Below the pieces are notes generated by a model, which saw only the letters and a list, made by a program, of their open reading frames with translations, did not search any database and was not told where the DNA came from. This document shows positions 44,016-55,588 of a stretch of 64,000 nt of DNA, piece by piece; position 1 is the first letter of the stretch; every line of letters begins with the position of its first letter. The DNA lies in contig NC_084726.1 of NCBI RefSeq assembly GCF_033807575.1, forward strand, positions 496,001 through 560,000. The letters run 5' to 3'. The DNA is from Cydia pomonella. Its lineage: Eukaryota > Arthropoda > Insecta > Lepidoptera > Tortricidae. The position numbers were made by a program, and so were the translations under genes.

Positions 44016-46092
44016 CGCGAGCGACTCAACTATAGGTAAAGCCCGACCAGAAATATATGATCATTGTCAAGAGGGCACTGTTATTCTCATGTATAGGGTG
44101 ACAGTTCAGTTTAGTATGAAAAATTTAGTTCTAATGAAATTCCGCAATATGGCGCGTGATCATATATTACTGGTGATAATCGTATGTTACTTTTGATGCC
44201 GATTATTTCAGCTAAGCCTTCGACTCAGCCTCTGTAAGCGAAGCGATTACCGCGCCTACGTAAATAGGACTCTACAATGAGAATTTCATTAAATTTATAG
44301 TAGGCTTAAAGCAAACGCGTGAAATTAAATTATTCGCTTTGATTGAACAAATAGAGAAAATCATTCCATTGCCAGAAGTATATTATTAGAATAAAGTATA
44401 TTAATAGATGTGTTTGGGAAAATGACAATAATTTTACAAATGATATGAATTGTATATAACGTATTTATAAAATCTCGGGTTCTCGGTAGTACCTAACGTC
44501 GGCTCCATAATTAGGCGGACTAGATTGACAAGTCAATATGCACAAATGTTGCCATAGTTTGGGCCAGTGTTATTCATATCGAAATTATGCAAAAAGTATG
44601 CAATACGGGATACGGCGAGTTTTCCCCGCTAGGGGCGCTACTGCCTCGCGGCCAGTTCAAATGTCACTTTAAGTACATAAAGGTATTTTAGAAATGTTCG
44701 TAGTTATTTTAAAAATTGTACAATCTCACAGTAATAACGACAAACATATTATTATTATAGGATAAAACAATTGTGATTAGATAAATGTTTTGGCAATGTA
44801 CGAAGGCCAACCCAGACGGGATAAATTTTCGCACAATCTAATTAAATTGTCAATTTAACTGTGTGTGGATGCAAAAAAGAATCTTCTCATGAAAGTTTCC
44901 AGAAATTGCGGAAATTTTGAGAATTTTCTGTAACTTTCACATTGCTAGTCCAATTTTGTAGTAATTATCTTATACTTAATAAAAAAATGTTTGATAGATT
45001 TGATAAAAACCAACTTAAAACCCCCAACCAACCACCAACCAACTTTAAAGCTACTAAAAAGTGGTCAAACTATATATTAACGGCACCAATCATGGGACAG
45101 TTAAGAGAAAAATTTGAGTATTTTTGATATTTCACCAACACCTGTAAAATATTTACCGCTTTACGCTTTAAAAGTTGAATGTCCAATTCGTCCTTTATGT
45201 TTTATTGTATTTAATGAAACCTACTGCAATTGGTTGTAATATTATTAACCAATTAAAACTGTGGTATTTTGCTCCAGTCATGGGATGTATAACGCCATTC
45301 ATTTTCATACTAACAAATATCAATGAAAACTTAAAGACCTTAAAGTTGCTTCAGCTCTTTGGTTCTTGTTTATGGTAAAATGTTGCCAGCGATTAGAAAC
45401 TAATGGTAAATACTTGTTTTACAGGATTTGTCTTTATAATCCCATTACTGGTGCCTGTACCATTATAGGGGTGTTTACTATAGTACCTAATACTTACGTA
45501 TCACAATACATTTACATCAAAAAATACATTTCCGCCTAAATATGAACACATTTCAAACTCCAAAATTCCAAAACATCCAACTCTGACCAGATAAATAAAA
45601 GTTGGCGCTAACCGGCGGAATAATTCCAATGTTTCTGTTGTTTGTTCGATTGTTTGTTTGTTGTTGGCTTTCCACTTGAGAGTACTGGGATATGATTTAC
45701 TTTGTGAATTGAAAATTACTGGCCCAAAAGGGCATTCATTTGTGCCAGTACGTAGGCTCAGCGTAATTATTTATTTATTATATGTAGATTTGTTTAGATA
45801 TTGCTTAGAAGTAAAATGTGCATGCAATACAATCCTTGGTGAATTGTTTAGTCACCTGGAAGTTGTACATTGTCCATACTTTAGATAATGCTTCCATTCC
45901 ATTGATATATTATTGATTGTTTTTATATTATTTCTAACCCTCAAAATACCTAATCGATCCAACTGTTCAAAATTTTAAGTCATAATAAAAATTTGTTTTA
46001 ACTCTTCTTAATTATTATAGATAGTGTACCTATGTGACTCACTTACTTAAAGTACTGGAGATGTTTTAATGTACCTGTTACAAGTTATATTT
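44016..46092. other. Intron 5, no gene seen
   Basis: 43920-44015 matches 36346-36425 (GTGTCATTCACGATGACGCG). The remainder is AT-rich and contains open frames of no recognised family. I see no terminal repeats. Confidence 0.4.
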
Positions 46093-46309
46093 AGAGCGTT
46101 TTCACATTGTTCGATGCGATGCGATATCGGATGTCGGATGCGACCGCGGAGAAGTAAAATGAAAAAAGGGATTTTATTTATTTATTCAATAAATGAATAC
46201 TGTTTTAAACGAAAGAGTTATTGCAAAAATAATAGGACTTATGCCATAGGGCTATCTTATCTTTCTCCAAGGGTCTTCCGATATGTGATATCGGATTAGA
46301 AAACGCTCT
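46093..46309. mobile_element. TIR element (MITE)
   Basis: AGAGCGTTTTCACATTGTTC at the left and TCGGATTAGAAAACGCTCT at the right are inverse over the outer AGAGCGTTTTC, with GATATCGGAT repeated inside on both sides. About 217 bp, non-coding. Confidence 0.65.
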
Positions 46310-47759
46310 TGCTTCTGTGTATGCATGTATGTACCTATATTGCTCTTTCTATCCTAGGTAACATAATCTCTTGGAACACACTTCTGTCAATTTCTGTAGG
46401 TATTTAACAAGACTATATTCAGTAGGTAACCACGCACCAATGATCGCAGGCTGCAGCCTACGTAATAATGCTTCAGCACGCAGTAGGGGGGGGGGATTCT
46501 GAATTGTAGATTCAGTGCTAATTTGTACGCCTGAAAGATGGACTACACATGGATGACACGGACGGCAAAAGCAAATCAAAAATCATTTTGTCAGGCAACA
46601 AAGCCCCATAAATACGTAATTAATTACATACCTTACAGACTAACATACAAACGCTAATTGTAATCTTAAGAATCAATACACAAGGTTCAAATGACCGTAT
46701 ATTTATTTAGAGCGTGGCATATTATCCAAACGTCGCGAAATCTATAAGGTTAATATAAAATAAACAGAAGGAAATTACAAAATAATAACGTCGAAAGTAA
46801 GTAAGTAATCAGTTTTAGTAGTTATTTAATACTTTTATATTTTATTTTATATTTTTATATTTTATCTCTGACACTTAGAGACTTATACATCTCTAAAGAA
46901 TTTTAGTATTTTATGGTTTTATTTTTTTATCATAGTTTTTTTTTGTGTAATTTGACATTTAGAGACAGTATACATCTATCTATACATATAATAAAGCTGA
47001 AGGGGGTCGAAAGTCTGTACATGGAAGATATTCGAAAAAAAGTAGGCTGGGGATACTAAGGATCGTTAACAGAACACGTTCCAACAGTTTTTAGAATTTT
47101 TGTCTGTTTGTCTGTTTCTCTGTTTGTCTGTTTATTTGACCTCGCATCACGTGAAAACGGCTGAACGGATTTTGATGCAAACTTTACTAATCTGTCGAGA
47201 AAATGCCCGGCAAAGTTATAGGCTATAAAAATTCAACCCCTAGAAGGGGGGGTAGCCACTACACTCGAATGAGTTAAGTTTGCACCTGAATCTTATGGCG
47301 CTACTTAGGAAGGAGGTGCAAACTTTTACAACAAATATGTGCTACGAGTATCGAGTACCCTGCTAAACTAACAGATATGGTGCTGAAATTAAGCCACCGA
47401 GGAAGGATTTTGCCAAATTAACTCTAAAGTACCCCCCTCGTACGGATATCAATTCAATTTCAATTGTGTTGATGTAATAATACAACGAAATTAAACGAAC
47501 GATTATTGTTGATTTTTGATTTCATACAATTAAATTAAAAAGACAGCGTCCTACGCCTAATTATGTAGAAAAGGAGGTAACATGTTTTTTTTTGTCACTG
47601 CACCCACCTTGACACATTTCAGATTTGCCCTATGGTTGACTGGTAAGATACCCGAAATAGGGTATTCGACTGTATTTAAGATAAATTATTTCACACCATG
47701 CATGAAATAAAGCACTAGATAATTATTAAAAAAACTAAATAGGATAGAAATATAAAAAT

Positions 47760-48245
47760 GTGTCTTGAAAACCTAACTGCTTGACAAACATGCACAGAGA
47801 ACAAATTGCCAAACGTGAACTATGCATCGTTGAAGAGTTCCATTCTGTTCATCATGAACAGTTCCACTTCATCAAATGTCACTTCTATAAATGTAAATAC
47901 TTGATTTGTTGATGAAAATACAAAAATCACTATATGTATGCCTTTCACATTTGAAGAGTTTCCTCGATTCCTCATGGACCCCCATCGTCAGAACTCGAAC
48001 TTGACAAAAATTTGTCTTGAAAATCTAATTTACTTAACAAACACAGCGAAGAGGACAAATCGCCAAACGTGTACTGTGTATCGTTGAAGAGTTCCATTCT
48101 GATCATCATCAGCAGTTCCACTTCATGAATAATGTCACTTTTTTAAATGTAAATGCTAGATTTGTTAAAGAAAATACAAAAATCATTATATGTATGACTT
48201 TCATATTTGAAGAGTTCCCTCGATTCTCCTCCTTTTGAAATCTTG
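47760..48245 (+). repeat. Direct duplication of about 252 bp inside the Helitron
   Basis: TGTCTTGAAAA(C/T)CTAA begins at 47760 and again at 48013. Both copies run through CGTTGAAGAGTTCCATTCTG, TTCCACTTCAT, AAAATACAAAAATCA and TGAAGAGTT(T/C)CCTCGATTC. The copies are 10-15 percent diverged by eye. Confidence 0.75.
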
Positions 48246-48552
48246 AAGTCGGTTAAAAATGAGTTTACTTACATAGTTAAGTAGTGGCAAAATCAACACA
48301 CATATCAACACGCGTATAACTGCATAATTATTTAAAAAAATATTTTCTCCGTCATGAATGTACCTGATGTATACCTAATCGTAATTTTATCGTAACCATA
48401 TTCATACGTATCGCCTCTTTTAAGCACTTAATAATGGCTACGAAAGTGGGTATAATGAAGAAAAAAATCTCTGATGCTTGCGGTGTAAATGTCAAACGAT
48501 TTGGGACTCGCATTTTATACGCGTTAAAATGCCATAAGAACTAAAAACTGAA

Positions 48553-48684
48553 AATGCCTTCCCGAAAAAAAGCGAACCTTTCACGAAAGTCTCGCAACGC
48601 ATTGAGGTTACGAAACTATAGCGACGAACGTGATTTTAGGCGTAGCCACAACTACCAGAGACGTTATGCAGGATCGTTCCATCC
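48553..48684 (+). pseudogene. Helitron protein N-terminal remnant
   Basis: An ATG at 48553 opens MPSRKKANLSRKSRNALRLR, NYSDERDFRRSHNYQRRYAG. This basic, Arg-rich start is typical of the N terminus of insect Helitron Rep/helicase proteins. The frame changes near 48680, where the C-terminal helicase part begins, so the whole Rep domain and most of the helicase are missing. Confidence 0.65.
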
Positions 48685-49271
48685 ATTGAAAACCTCATTC
48701 GTAGCATGTACGGAGACCTGAGCCATTCTTGGGTTTGTGAGAGATCCATACTCACGCCCATAGAGGAACGGTCCATGCTCACGCAGAAAAATGAACAGGC
48801 GGAAATAGAAGGTGAACATGCAGTATATAATTTCATCAACACTGTCTTGGATGAAGGCAATGTCACAACATACTCGGTAGAGTTCCTTAGTTCCTTAGCT
48901 CATTGAGTGCTTCAGGACTCCCAGCACACACATTTACCCTGAAAGTTGGAGTTCCAATCATGCTTCTTCGGAATTTGTCGCCTCCGAAGTTATGCAACGG
49001 AACCCAGCTAAAAGTAGTGCAGCTGCAGCGAAACCTCATTGAGGTGCAGATCCTGACGGGGTGTGGCGCCGCAGAAGTCGTGTTCATCCCGCGCATCCCC
49101 CTTATCCTGAGCAATTTCCCGTTCCACTTCAAGCGCCTAAAGTTCTCCGTGAGCGTCTGCTTCGCCTTCTCGCACGTGCAGCTCTACGTGGCGTGCTCGC
49201 GCGTTACCAGCTGCACGGAGCTATTCGTGCTGATGCTCGCCGGGGAGACTCGCAATTTGGTGTACAAATAA
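48685..49271 (+). pseudogene. Helitron PIF1-like helicase C-terminal remnant
   Basis: The first segment reads IENLIRSMYGDLSHSWVCER, SILTP (48685-48906, ending at a TGA), with a small duplication giving ERSMLTQKNEQAE. A frameshift then leads into SGLPAHTFTLKVGVPIMLLR, NLSPPKLCNGTQLKVVQLQR, TGCGAAEVVFIPRIPLI and SHVQLYVACSRVTSCTELFV, with a stop at 49269. LK.G.P(I/V)MLLRNL and QLYVACSRV are hallmarks of PIF1/Helitron helicases. The segment between F(K)RL and QLYVACSRV that should hold the T.NK.QGQ motif is deleted. Confidence 0.85.
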
Positions 49272-49904
49272 ATATTGTAAAATGTCAATGTTATGTAAAT
49301 ATACTATTACATACCTACTTATTAGTATGTAACTGTAGATATAATTATATGTATACATTTAGTTGTGCATACATAAACATAACTGTAAACAAAATGTAAA
49401 TACTCGGCCTCAAGTTTTTGATATCTACGAGTATTCTCCTTTCCTCTAATCCTACTTCTAACTACCTAATAGGTATTACACCTAAATTCGATAGTGTTCA
49501 GAAGTATGGATTTCTATGGGTATATTTCTTACCTTTTCATGCTTAGACTGATTTGGATAGGTACAGTCAAGAACGTAAAAAAAAATACAAAAGTGGAACT
49601 GTATTGTCCGATATACACCTACTACTCTATGTCGTTTAAATCACGTCAAAAATTTGAATAAGGACGAATTTGAAAAAAATAACAATTGATTTTGGAGTGT
49701 AGTTTTATTAGGTGGTACCTAATTGTAAAATATTTTATCTAGACTACAGTCCTCTAGCGTATCCATCTGTCAACTTTACTTCAAGTTCCACCTCCAGGGG
49801 AGAGGCAGAGAAATTAGCGGTGAATGAGCCGGTTACTGACACAGACCGAATACCACGCGGGCGGAGCCGCGGGCACAGCTAGTCTCTAATAAAGTATTTA
49901 TTAT

Positions 49905-50030
49905 TTCATAGATTCGATATTTGTAATTGTTTTTTTTTTTTAATTTATTGTTTGTAAAAATGGACATGTAAAAGTGCCCCTGTGGCCTATTTGCTGAATA
50001 AATGTTTGATATTTGATATTCATAACGTTG
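49905..50030 (+). mobile_element. LINE/SINE 3' end, inverted partner of 20535-20690
   Basis: TTCATAGATTCGATATTTGT, a T-run, GTAAAAATGGACATGTAAAA, GTGCCCCTGTGGCCTATTTG, CTGAATAAATGTTTGATATT. It is nearly identical to the inverse of 20535-20690, so one source element was recently active. Confidence 0.75.
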
Positions 50031-50478
50031 TCAAGATATTATTGCATGTGCCCATGTAAAATAGTGCATGTTATTTAACTTAATATTAAATATTGCTATA
50101 TGTGAGATCCTATAATTGGCTCTGTGTCACTATTTGTGTCGTTATTAGCATAGTTATAGCTGTTGGTTCTCCATGTAAAATAAATAAAAACAAATATATT
50201 GAATACATAAAGCTAAAGTTAAATATAATTACAGGTCTCAAGTCAATTCCTAAGTTATTAAACGAGTACGGTAAACATGTTTGCAAAAGCCAAAATTAGA
50301 TTCGTCGAACCTCATTATATGGCGCAGAGTAAACATTATACGTATCTAATAAAGTTGTTTGATGTTATTACCAATATTCTTCAGTCTAGACTAACTTTAA
50401 TAGAATAATCAATCGCACCAAAAACATTTTCATGTAAAATGTCGCAAAGACGAAACCATAAGGCTCGCACTATGTATA

Positions 50479-50592
50479 ACCGCGAAAATCGAAGTTCGTC
50501 AATTGCGGTCATTTTTGTCTGTCACTCTAATTACGTCTTAGTGAGAGTAAAAGAGAAAGATCCCCGGAATTTGCGAATTTCGGTTTTCGCAG
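50479..50592. mobile_element. Short inverted-repeat element
   Basis: CCGCGAAAATCGAAGTTCGT at the left is inverse to GCGAATTTCGGTTTTCGCAG at the right, and CACTCTAATTACGTCTTAGT, GAGAGT forms inner symmetry. About 114 bp. The open frame over it is not supported as a gene. Confidence 0.6.
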
Positions 50593-50686
50593 TAGGCCCC
50601 CAGATCTCATGTAGAGCCAAGCTTATAACTCTAACAAGCCCTAACTTCACAAACTCAATACCTTAGTCAAAATGTTACATCTTGGA

Positions 50687-51035
50687 GGAGAAAAAAACAT
50701 TACAATGAATAAGAATGTCATTCCAGATCTAGAGCAGAGCCCAACTGGGGAAGTACCTCCACCTTACAGAAAACCGCAGCCAAATAACACTAGACCCTAC
50801 TCATAGTGTTGTGTTCCTGCCGGTGAGTAAGGTTGCCAGAGCCAATGACGAGGGGGCGGAGTTGCAGGCGTACTTAGGCTACGGAGACTGCTTACCATCA
50901 GGCGGGTCGTATGTTTATTTGCCACCGACGTAGTATAAAAAAAGAAAAAAGTAAAGTATTTTATTTACAGATTCATTTTGCGAGTTTCGTTTAAGACTAT
51001 TGTCTGTCAGTAGATTTGTCTAAACCAGGCACCCA
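50687..51035 (+). mobile_element. TIR element remnant (partner of 61338-61955) split by SINE family 3
   Basis: The flanks AAACATTACAATGAATAAG (50687-50699 area) and TATTTTATTTACAGATTCAT, TTGCGAGTTTC, TCTGTCAGTAG, GTCTAAACCA (50955-51035) match consecutive parts of 61521-61765. The centre, 50700-50947, is SINE family 3 (CCAGATCTAGAGCAGAGCCC, ATCAGGCGGGTCGTATG, A-rich end). The gypsy fragment begins right after, at about 51035. Confidence 0.65.
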
Positions 51036-53479
51036 GTGCATACCCACTTTTGCAACCTCACTATACCAACTGTAAGATCGGCTTTTTAGGGTTAGTGCAT
51101 CCGAAGAAAGTCGAGGATTCTAAGTTCGAGGAGCTAGTAGCGGTGTTAGATAAACAATTAGCACCAAAACGTTGTATTTTCGTCGAACGGGCGAAATTTT
51201 ACGAGGCGACGCGTGACGTTGCAGAAAACATCGAACAATGGGCGGCTCGAATAAGTGGACTTGCTGTACGCTGCGAGTTTGGAGCCCCCTTGGATGAGCT
51301 GCTTAGGGACAGATTCGTGCTGGGGCTGAGCGTAGGCCCAGAGCGCGACCGGCTGTTCGAGCAGGATGCTGCCACGTTAACGTTCGCGAAGGCCGTGGAA
51401 GTGGCCCAGAAGGCGGCGTATGCTAGGAGCGCACGTACTACGTCTGTTCCTGCTGCCGTCGTGCAAGTCAAGCAGGAGCCGGTGTACCGGGTGGGTACAA
51501 GTCGCCCTGGTACCGGGGGGTCCTCCGACTCTCGACGCTGCTCCGTCTGCGGGCTTAAGAGCCACGACGCAAGTAAATGTAAATACAAGAACTACCGCTG
51601 CCAGGGATGTGGACAAAAGGGGCATCTAAAAAAGGTGTGCAACGCTGAGAAGGCGAAACAGTGTCGTGTTAACTGCATTCAAGCTGACCTTGAGGAATCA
51701 GCTGAGGCCTCTCAGAGTGCTGAAGGTTGCAAGGAGTGCGAGCTATTTAATTTAAGGTACGTTAATTATGCACCAATATTATTGGATGTGGATCTTAACG
51801 GTAAAAAGTTAACAATGGAACTTGATTGCGGTTCAGGCGCGAGTGTGATAAGTGACAAATTATATTATAAAACGTTTTCGGACACTAAATTAAAAAAATG
51901 CGATTTAAAAATGTGTTTCTACAATGGTCATCAAGTCACGCCACTGGGCTATTTCACTACAAAAATAACATATTTTAAACAAACGCATGACATAGATATT
52001 TATGTTATGGAGGATGGTAGTCGTTTAGGTCTATTGGGCCGTGATTTTATGACCAAGTTTAACATGTATTTTGCGATTGATAAACAAAGAATTAATTTTG
52101 TTAGTTCGGAATCGTTTCAAAGTGAATTACCGCGGTTGCTAAGCGAATATTCGAGCCTTTTTAGTGAAGACTTAGGTAAATTTAATAAATTTCAAGTAGA
52201 ATTGAGATTAAAAGAAAATGTTACGCCTAAATTCTTTAAGCCTCGTACGGTTCCTTTTGCTATTAAAAATAGGGTAGAGGAAGAAATTGACAGGCTCGTT
52301 GGTTTAGGAATATTGGTACCGGTAACATTTTCTAAATATGCGACACCTATAGTGCCGGTTTTAAAGGATAACGGCAAAATAAAGATAGCGGGTGATTTTT
52401 CCGTAACGCTCAATAAAGATATGATAATAGATAAGTATCCTATGCCCCGTATCGAAGAGGTGTTCGCGCGGCTCGGTGGCGGTAACCGTTATACGAAACT
52501 CGACCTTAGTAACGCATATAATCAATTTGTTTTATCAGACGATTCACAAGAGCTTACTACTATAAATACAACAAAAGGGTTGTATAAGTATACGAGGCTC
52601 GTATATGGACTAGCCAACGCGCCGGCTATTTTCCAACGCGCAATGGAGACACTCCTAGTAGGTATAGAAGGAGTCAGCTGTTGGCTCGATGACGTATGCG
52701 TAACGGGACCTACTGATGAATTGCATTTATCGCGATTACGGGAGGTTTTAAAAAGGTTTCATGACTCGGGTTTAAGATTGCAAAAAAGTAAATGTGATTT
52801 TTTTAAAAACAGTGTAACTTACCTCGGTTTTGTAATAGATAAAAATGGTCTACGTGCATGTCCTAAGAAAACCGAGGCTATTTTAAACGCGCCTAAACCG
52901 GCAAATATTTTAGATGTTCAGCGTTTTTTGGGCATGGTAAATTATTACCGCGGTTTCGTACCTAACGCGTCAGGCATGCTGAGCCCTCTCCACGAATTAT
53001 TGCGCAACGGGGCAAAATGGGAGTGGGGTTCCCGACAGCAAGAGGCTTTTGAAAGCGTAAAAAAAGAACTGTGTTTAGATCGGGTACTGGGTCATTTCGA
53101 CCCCGCGGCACAGCTGGTGTTATCAGTAGATGCTGGGCCTGGCCTTGGTGCGGTTCTGAGTCAACGTGACCCACAAACGGGAGCGGAACGGCCGCTTGCT
53201 TTTGCCTCGCGATCGTTAACCCCTAGTGAGCGAAATTACAGCCAAATTCAGAAGGAAGCTACTGCCTTAATATTTGGAGTAAAACGTTTTCATCAGTATT
53301 TATATGGTAGACAGGAACCATTTATCTTAAAAACGGATCATCGACCATTATTATCCATTTTTGGTAAAAAGGTTGGAATATCCGTAATGGCGGCGTCTCG
53401 ACTTCAGCGTTACGCGATTATACTGTCGGCCTATAACTATGACGTCCAATACATAAGTGGCTCGAATGTTTGTTTATGA
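51036..53479 (+). pseudogene. Ty3/gypsy retrotransposon gag-pol, 5'-truncated
   Basis: One frame runs about 809 codons with no ATG at its beginning. In order: a late gag part (IEQWAARISGLAVRCEFGAP); two zinc knuckles CSVCGLKSHDASKC and CQGCGQKGHLKKVC (near residues 163-200); a retropepsin-like site at LTMELDCGSGASVIS, with DCG where D(T/S)G is expected; reverse transcriptase with YTKLDLSNAYNQF, LVYGLANAPAIFQR and WLDD in the catalytic box; then RNase H with LSVDAGPGLGAVL and LKTDHRPL. The frame ends at a stop just after the RNase H region, where a deletion shifts to the integrase frame. It lies on the + strand in S28 intron 5. No 5' LTR is present. Confidence 0.9.
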
Positions 53480-54453
53480 AAGGCGGTACGTCTACACGAT
53501 CTCTAATACTCGAGTTGAAAGAATTGTTTTCAAGGTTTGGCGTGCCACATGTTATTGTATCAGATAACGATGTTAAAATTAAGTCAACAGAATTTGAGCA
53601 TTTTTGTGTGATGAATGGCATTAGATATGTAACATCACCTATTTATCATCCTGAAAGCAACGGACAAGCCGAAAATTCTGTAAGAATATGTAAAAAGATG
53701 TTAAAATGTATATTATCTACCGGCAATTCCCATACAGATGTACATAATAAGTTATTAGGATATTTATTTGAATATCGAAATACATCGCATTGTTCTACTG
53801 GCGTATCGCCAGCGCAAATCATGTTTGGCCGTAGTTTGAGGTCGCGTTTGGATCTGGTCTTACCTCAACGTAAAAATGATTTTGGTTTAAAAAACCACAA
53901 TGAAGAGCTGCCTTGTAGACAATTTAAAGTGGGGGATAAAGTATGGTTAAGATGGTTTACAGCAAGAAAACAATTTTGGACTTTAGGTTTTATACAAAAT
54001 ATAATTGGTAACCGGATGTTTGAATTATATGTTAACGATTACAATGTTTTGTGCAAACGGCACATTGATCAGATTATAAGGTATACGGGGACCACAAAAT
54101 GTGACAGTGATGTAAGAAAAGGTGAGGACGATGACAAGTACACGTGGTTCACTCCACCACCGCCCTCGGCATCGCCGCCATCTTCGCCCCCATTACCAAG
54201 TGACGAATTAAGTAATTCGCCTCCTTCTCCAACGACTGTGACTCAGCGGTCGGATCCCGTTTCCGACGAAATAGGAAGTGAGGAGTGTAACACAGAGTTA
54301 CCGGTGGAAAAGGAGGCAGAGCAAAGTTCAACGGACACAGGTTCGAATGTGGAACCTGCATCCTCATCCGTCGCGGATAGCGCCCCCGCGCCGCCGCTAC
54401 GGATTGGCCCGACCTTGAGGCCTAGAACTAAGAAAATAGACTATACATTGTAA
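53460..54453 (+). pseudogene. Ty3/gypsy integrase remnant (core C-terminal half and tail)
   Basis: The frame carries the second catalytic Asp (VIVSDN) and the Glu region (YHPESNGQAENSVR) of a DDE integrase, then FEYRNTSHCSTGVSPAQIMF and a GDKVWLRWF chromodomain-like/GPY-type C-terminal part. A Ser/Pro-rich acidic tail (PPPPSASPPSSPPLP) ends at TAA 54453. The zinc-binding HHCC part and the first catalytic Asp are absent. This segment overlaps the end of the gag-pol frame by a few bases in a different frame. Confidence 0.85.
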
Positions 54454-54524
54454 AAAAAAAAAAAGAGTAGTAAGTAAGTGTTAGTTTTAATTCTTTGTGT
54501 TTTCTTATTGTTATCAGGTTTCAA

Positions 54525-54620
54525 AATTAAAGGGGAAGGAGTGACGTGTATGCGCCCGCGCCGCCCCCCACTTCAGTAATAAACTAGCTTCGCTATATAC
54601 CGGTCGTTGGTCATTTCGCA
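54525..54620 (+). repeat. Candidate polypurine tract and short 3' LTR of the gypsy element
   Basis: A purine run AAAGGGGAAGGAG ends at about 54541 and is followed by TGACGTGTATGCGCCCGC, an AATAAA at 54578 and a TTTCGCA end at 54620. That gives TG...CA, but only about 79 bp, too short for a usual LTR, so it may be truncated. No matching 5' LTR is in the window. Confidence 0.4.
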
Positions 54621-54636
54621 CCCCAAGTACTTCCCA

Positions 54637-54674
54637 CGTAGTCAACTAGGAACCCTTATAGTTTCGCCATGTCC

Positions 54675-54709
<35 letters not shown>

Positions 54710-55327
54710 CGAGGCTTTGCTCCGTGGTCGTTAGTGCTGGAAAGCTGAAATTTGGCACGGATATATAAATCAATAAAGCCGACAAAGTCGTACAATAAAA
54801 TCTAAAAAAATATTTTTTTTAGGGTACCTCCCCTACACGTAAAGTGGGGGTGAATTTTTTTTTTCGCTTCAACCCGTGGGGTATCGTTGGAAAGGTCTTT
54901 CAAAACTAATAGGGGTTTTCAAGAAACATTTTTTGATAAAGTGAATATATTCGGAGATAATCGCTCCGAAAGAAAAAAAAATGTGTCCCCCCCCCCCTCT
55001 AACTTTGAACCATAGGTCCAAAAATATGAAAAAAATCGTGGAAGGAGAGCTTAAGAAAGACATTAAATGAAAACTATAGTGGACATGATCAGTTTAGCTG
55101 TTTTTGAGTTATCGCAAAAAGTTTTCCCTTCATAGTAAAAAGACTTGCTTTCATTAGGTACTGATTATGCAAATTTGCCTATTTGTTTAACTCGGGTGAA
55201 AGGTACCGTTTCATCCCTTGGTTAACAATTTACTATACTTTAAGCTCCAGTTTAGCTTATTGTGACGGAAGAGTAACTAAGGAACCCTACACTGAGCGTG
55301 GCCCGACATGCTCTTGGCCGGTTTTAT
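54637..55327 (-). repeat. Family R relative, second subtype (copy G)
   Basis: This is the inverse of copy F at 28990-29629. On the minus strand it starts AAAACCGGCCAAGAGCATGT and CGGGCC, and ends GGCGAAACTATAAGGGTTCC, TAGTTGACTA. It carries an expanded (TGTC)n run at 54675-54710. Confidence 0.8.
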
Positions 55328-55351
55328 TTATTTTCCATCTACTTAAGTATA

Positions 55352-55588
55352 AGGGTGGTTTCAGATGAGCGTTTTATAAGCTCGCTTTTAGAAGCGCGCG
55401 TAGGAGCATATACGCTCGCGTGCCATTCGTACAAACGTTGTCAGGTCGTGCGGGCTGACACGAACCGTTTCGAGCGCACAGGCCGGTGTAAGCTCGTATA
55501 CGAATTACGAACGTCCGGAGTTTTGAAGCGCGCGTTTCAGCAAACGACCGTATACGCGCGTAAAAATACGCTGGTCTGAAACCGCTCT
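55352..55588. mobile_element. TIR element, CpG-rich
   Basis: AGGGTGGTTTCAGATGAGCG at the left is inverse to ACGCTGGTCTGAAACCGCTCT at the right. The interior is rich in CGCGCG and TATACG phrases. About 237 bp, non-coding, possibly hAT-type from its terminal sequence. Confidence 0.65.

Larger units (their letters stand above)
46979..49882 (+). mobile_element. Helitron, internally deleted, with intact ends
   Basis: The 5' terminus is TCTATACATATAATAAAGCT. The 3' terminus has the hairpin GCGGGCGGAGCCGCGGGC a few bases before CTAG (49879-49882). The base before is A (46978) and the base after is T (49883), the A|T target expected of Helitrons. The 2.9 kb interior carries remnants of the start of the Rep/helicase protein and its end (48553-49271), and a duplicated non-coding segment at 47760-48240. 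The Rep HUH nuclease is absent, so it could move only with outside help. Confidence 0.88.

Noticed and set aside
49061..49399. 112-codon + strand frame over the Helitron helicase remnant
   Set aside because: The alternative frame at 48903-49271 carries the PIF1-type motifs; this one has none.
50439..50666. 75-codon frame MSQRRNHKARTMYNRENR
   Set aside because: It overlies an inverted-repeat element whose two arms explain the sequence; there is no domain or splice support.
51199..51625. Long minus-strand open frames (about 80-130 codons) over the gypsy gag region
   Set aside because: They are shadows of the + strand gag-pol frame, which has clear domains; the minus frames have no motifs.
54525..54620. 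A complete 3' LTR
   Set aside because: TG...CA with AATAAA is present, but at about 79 bp it is too short and has no 5' partner, so I list it only as a candidate.
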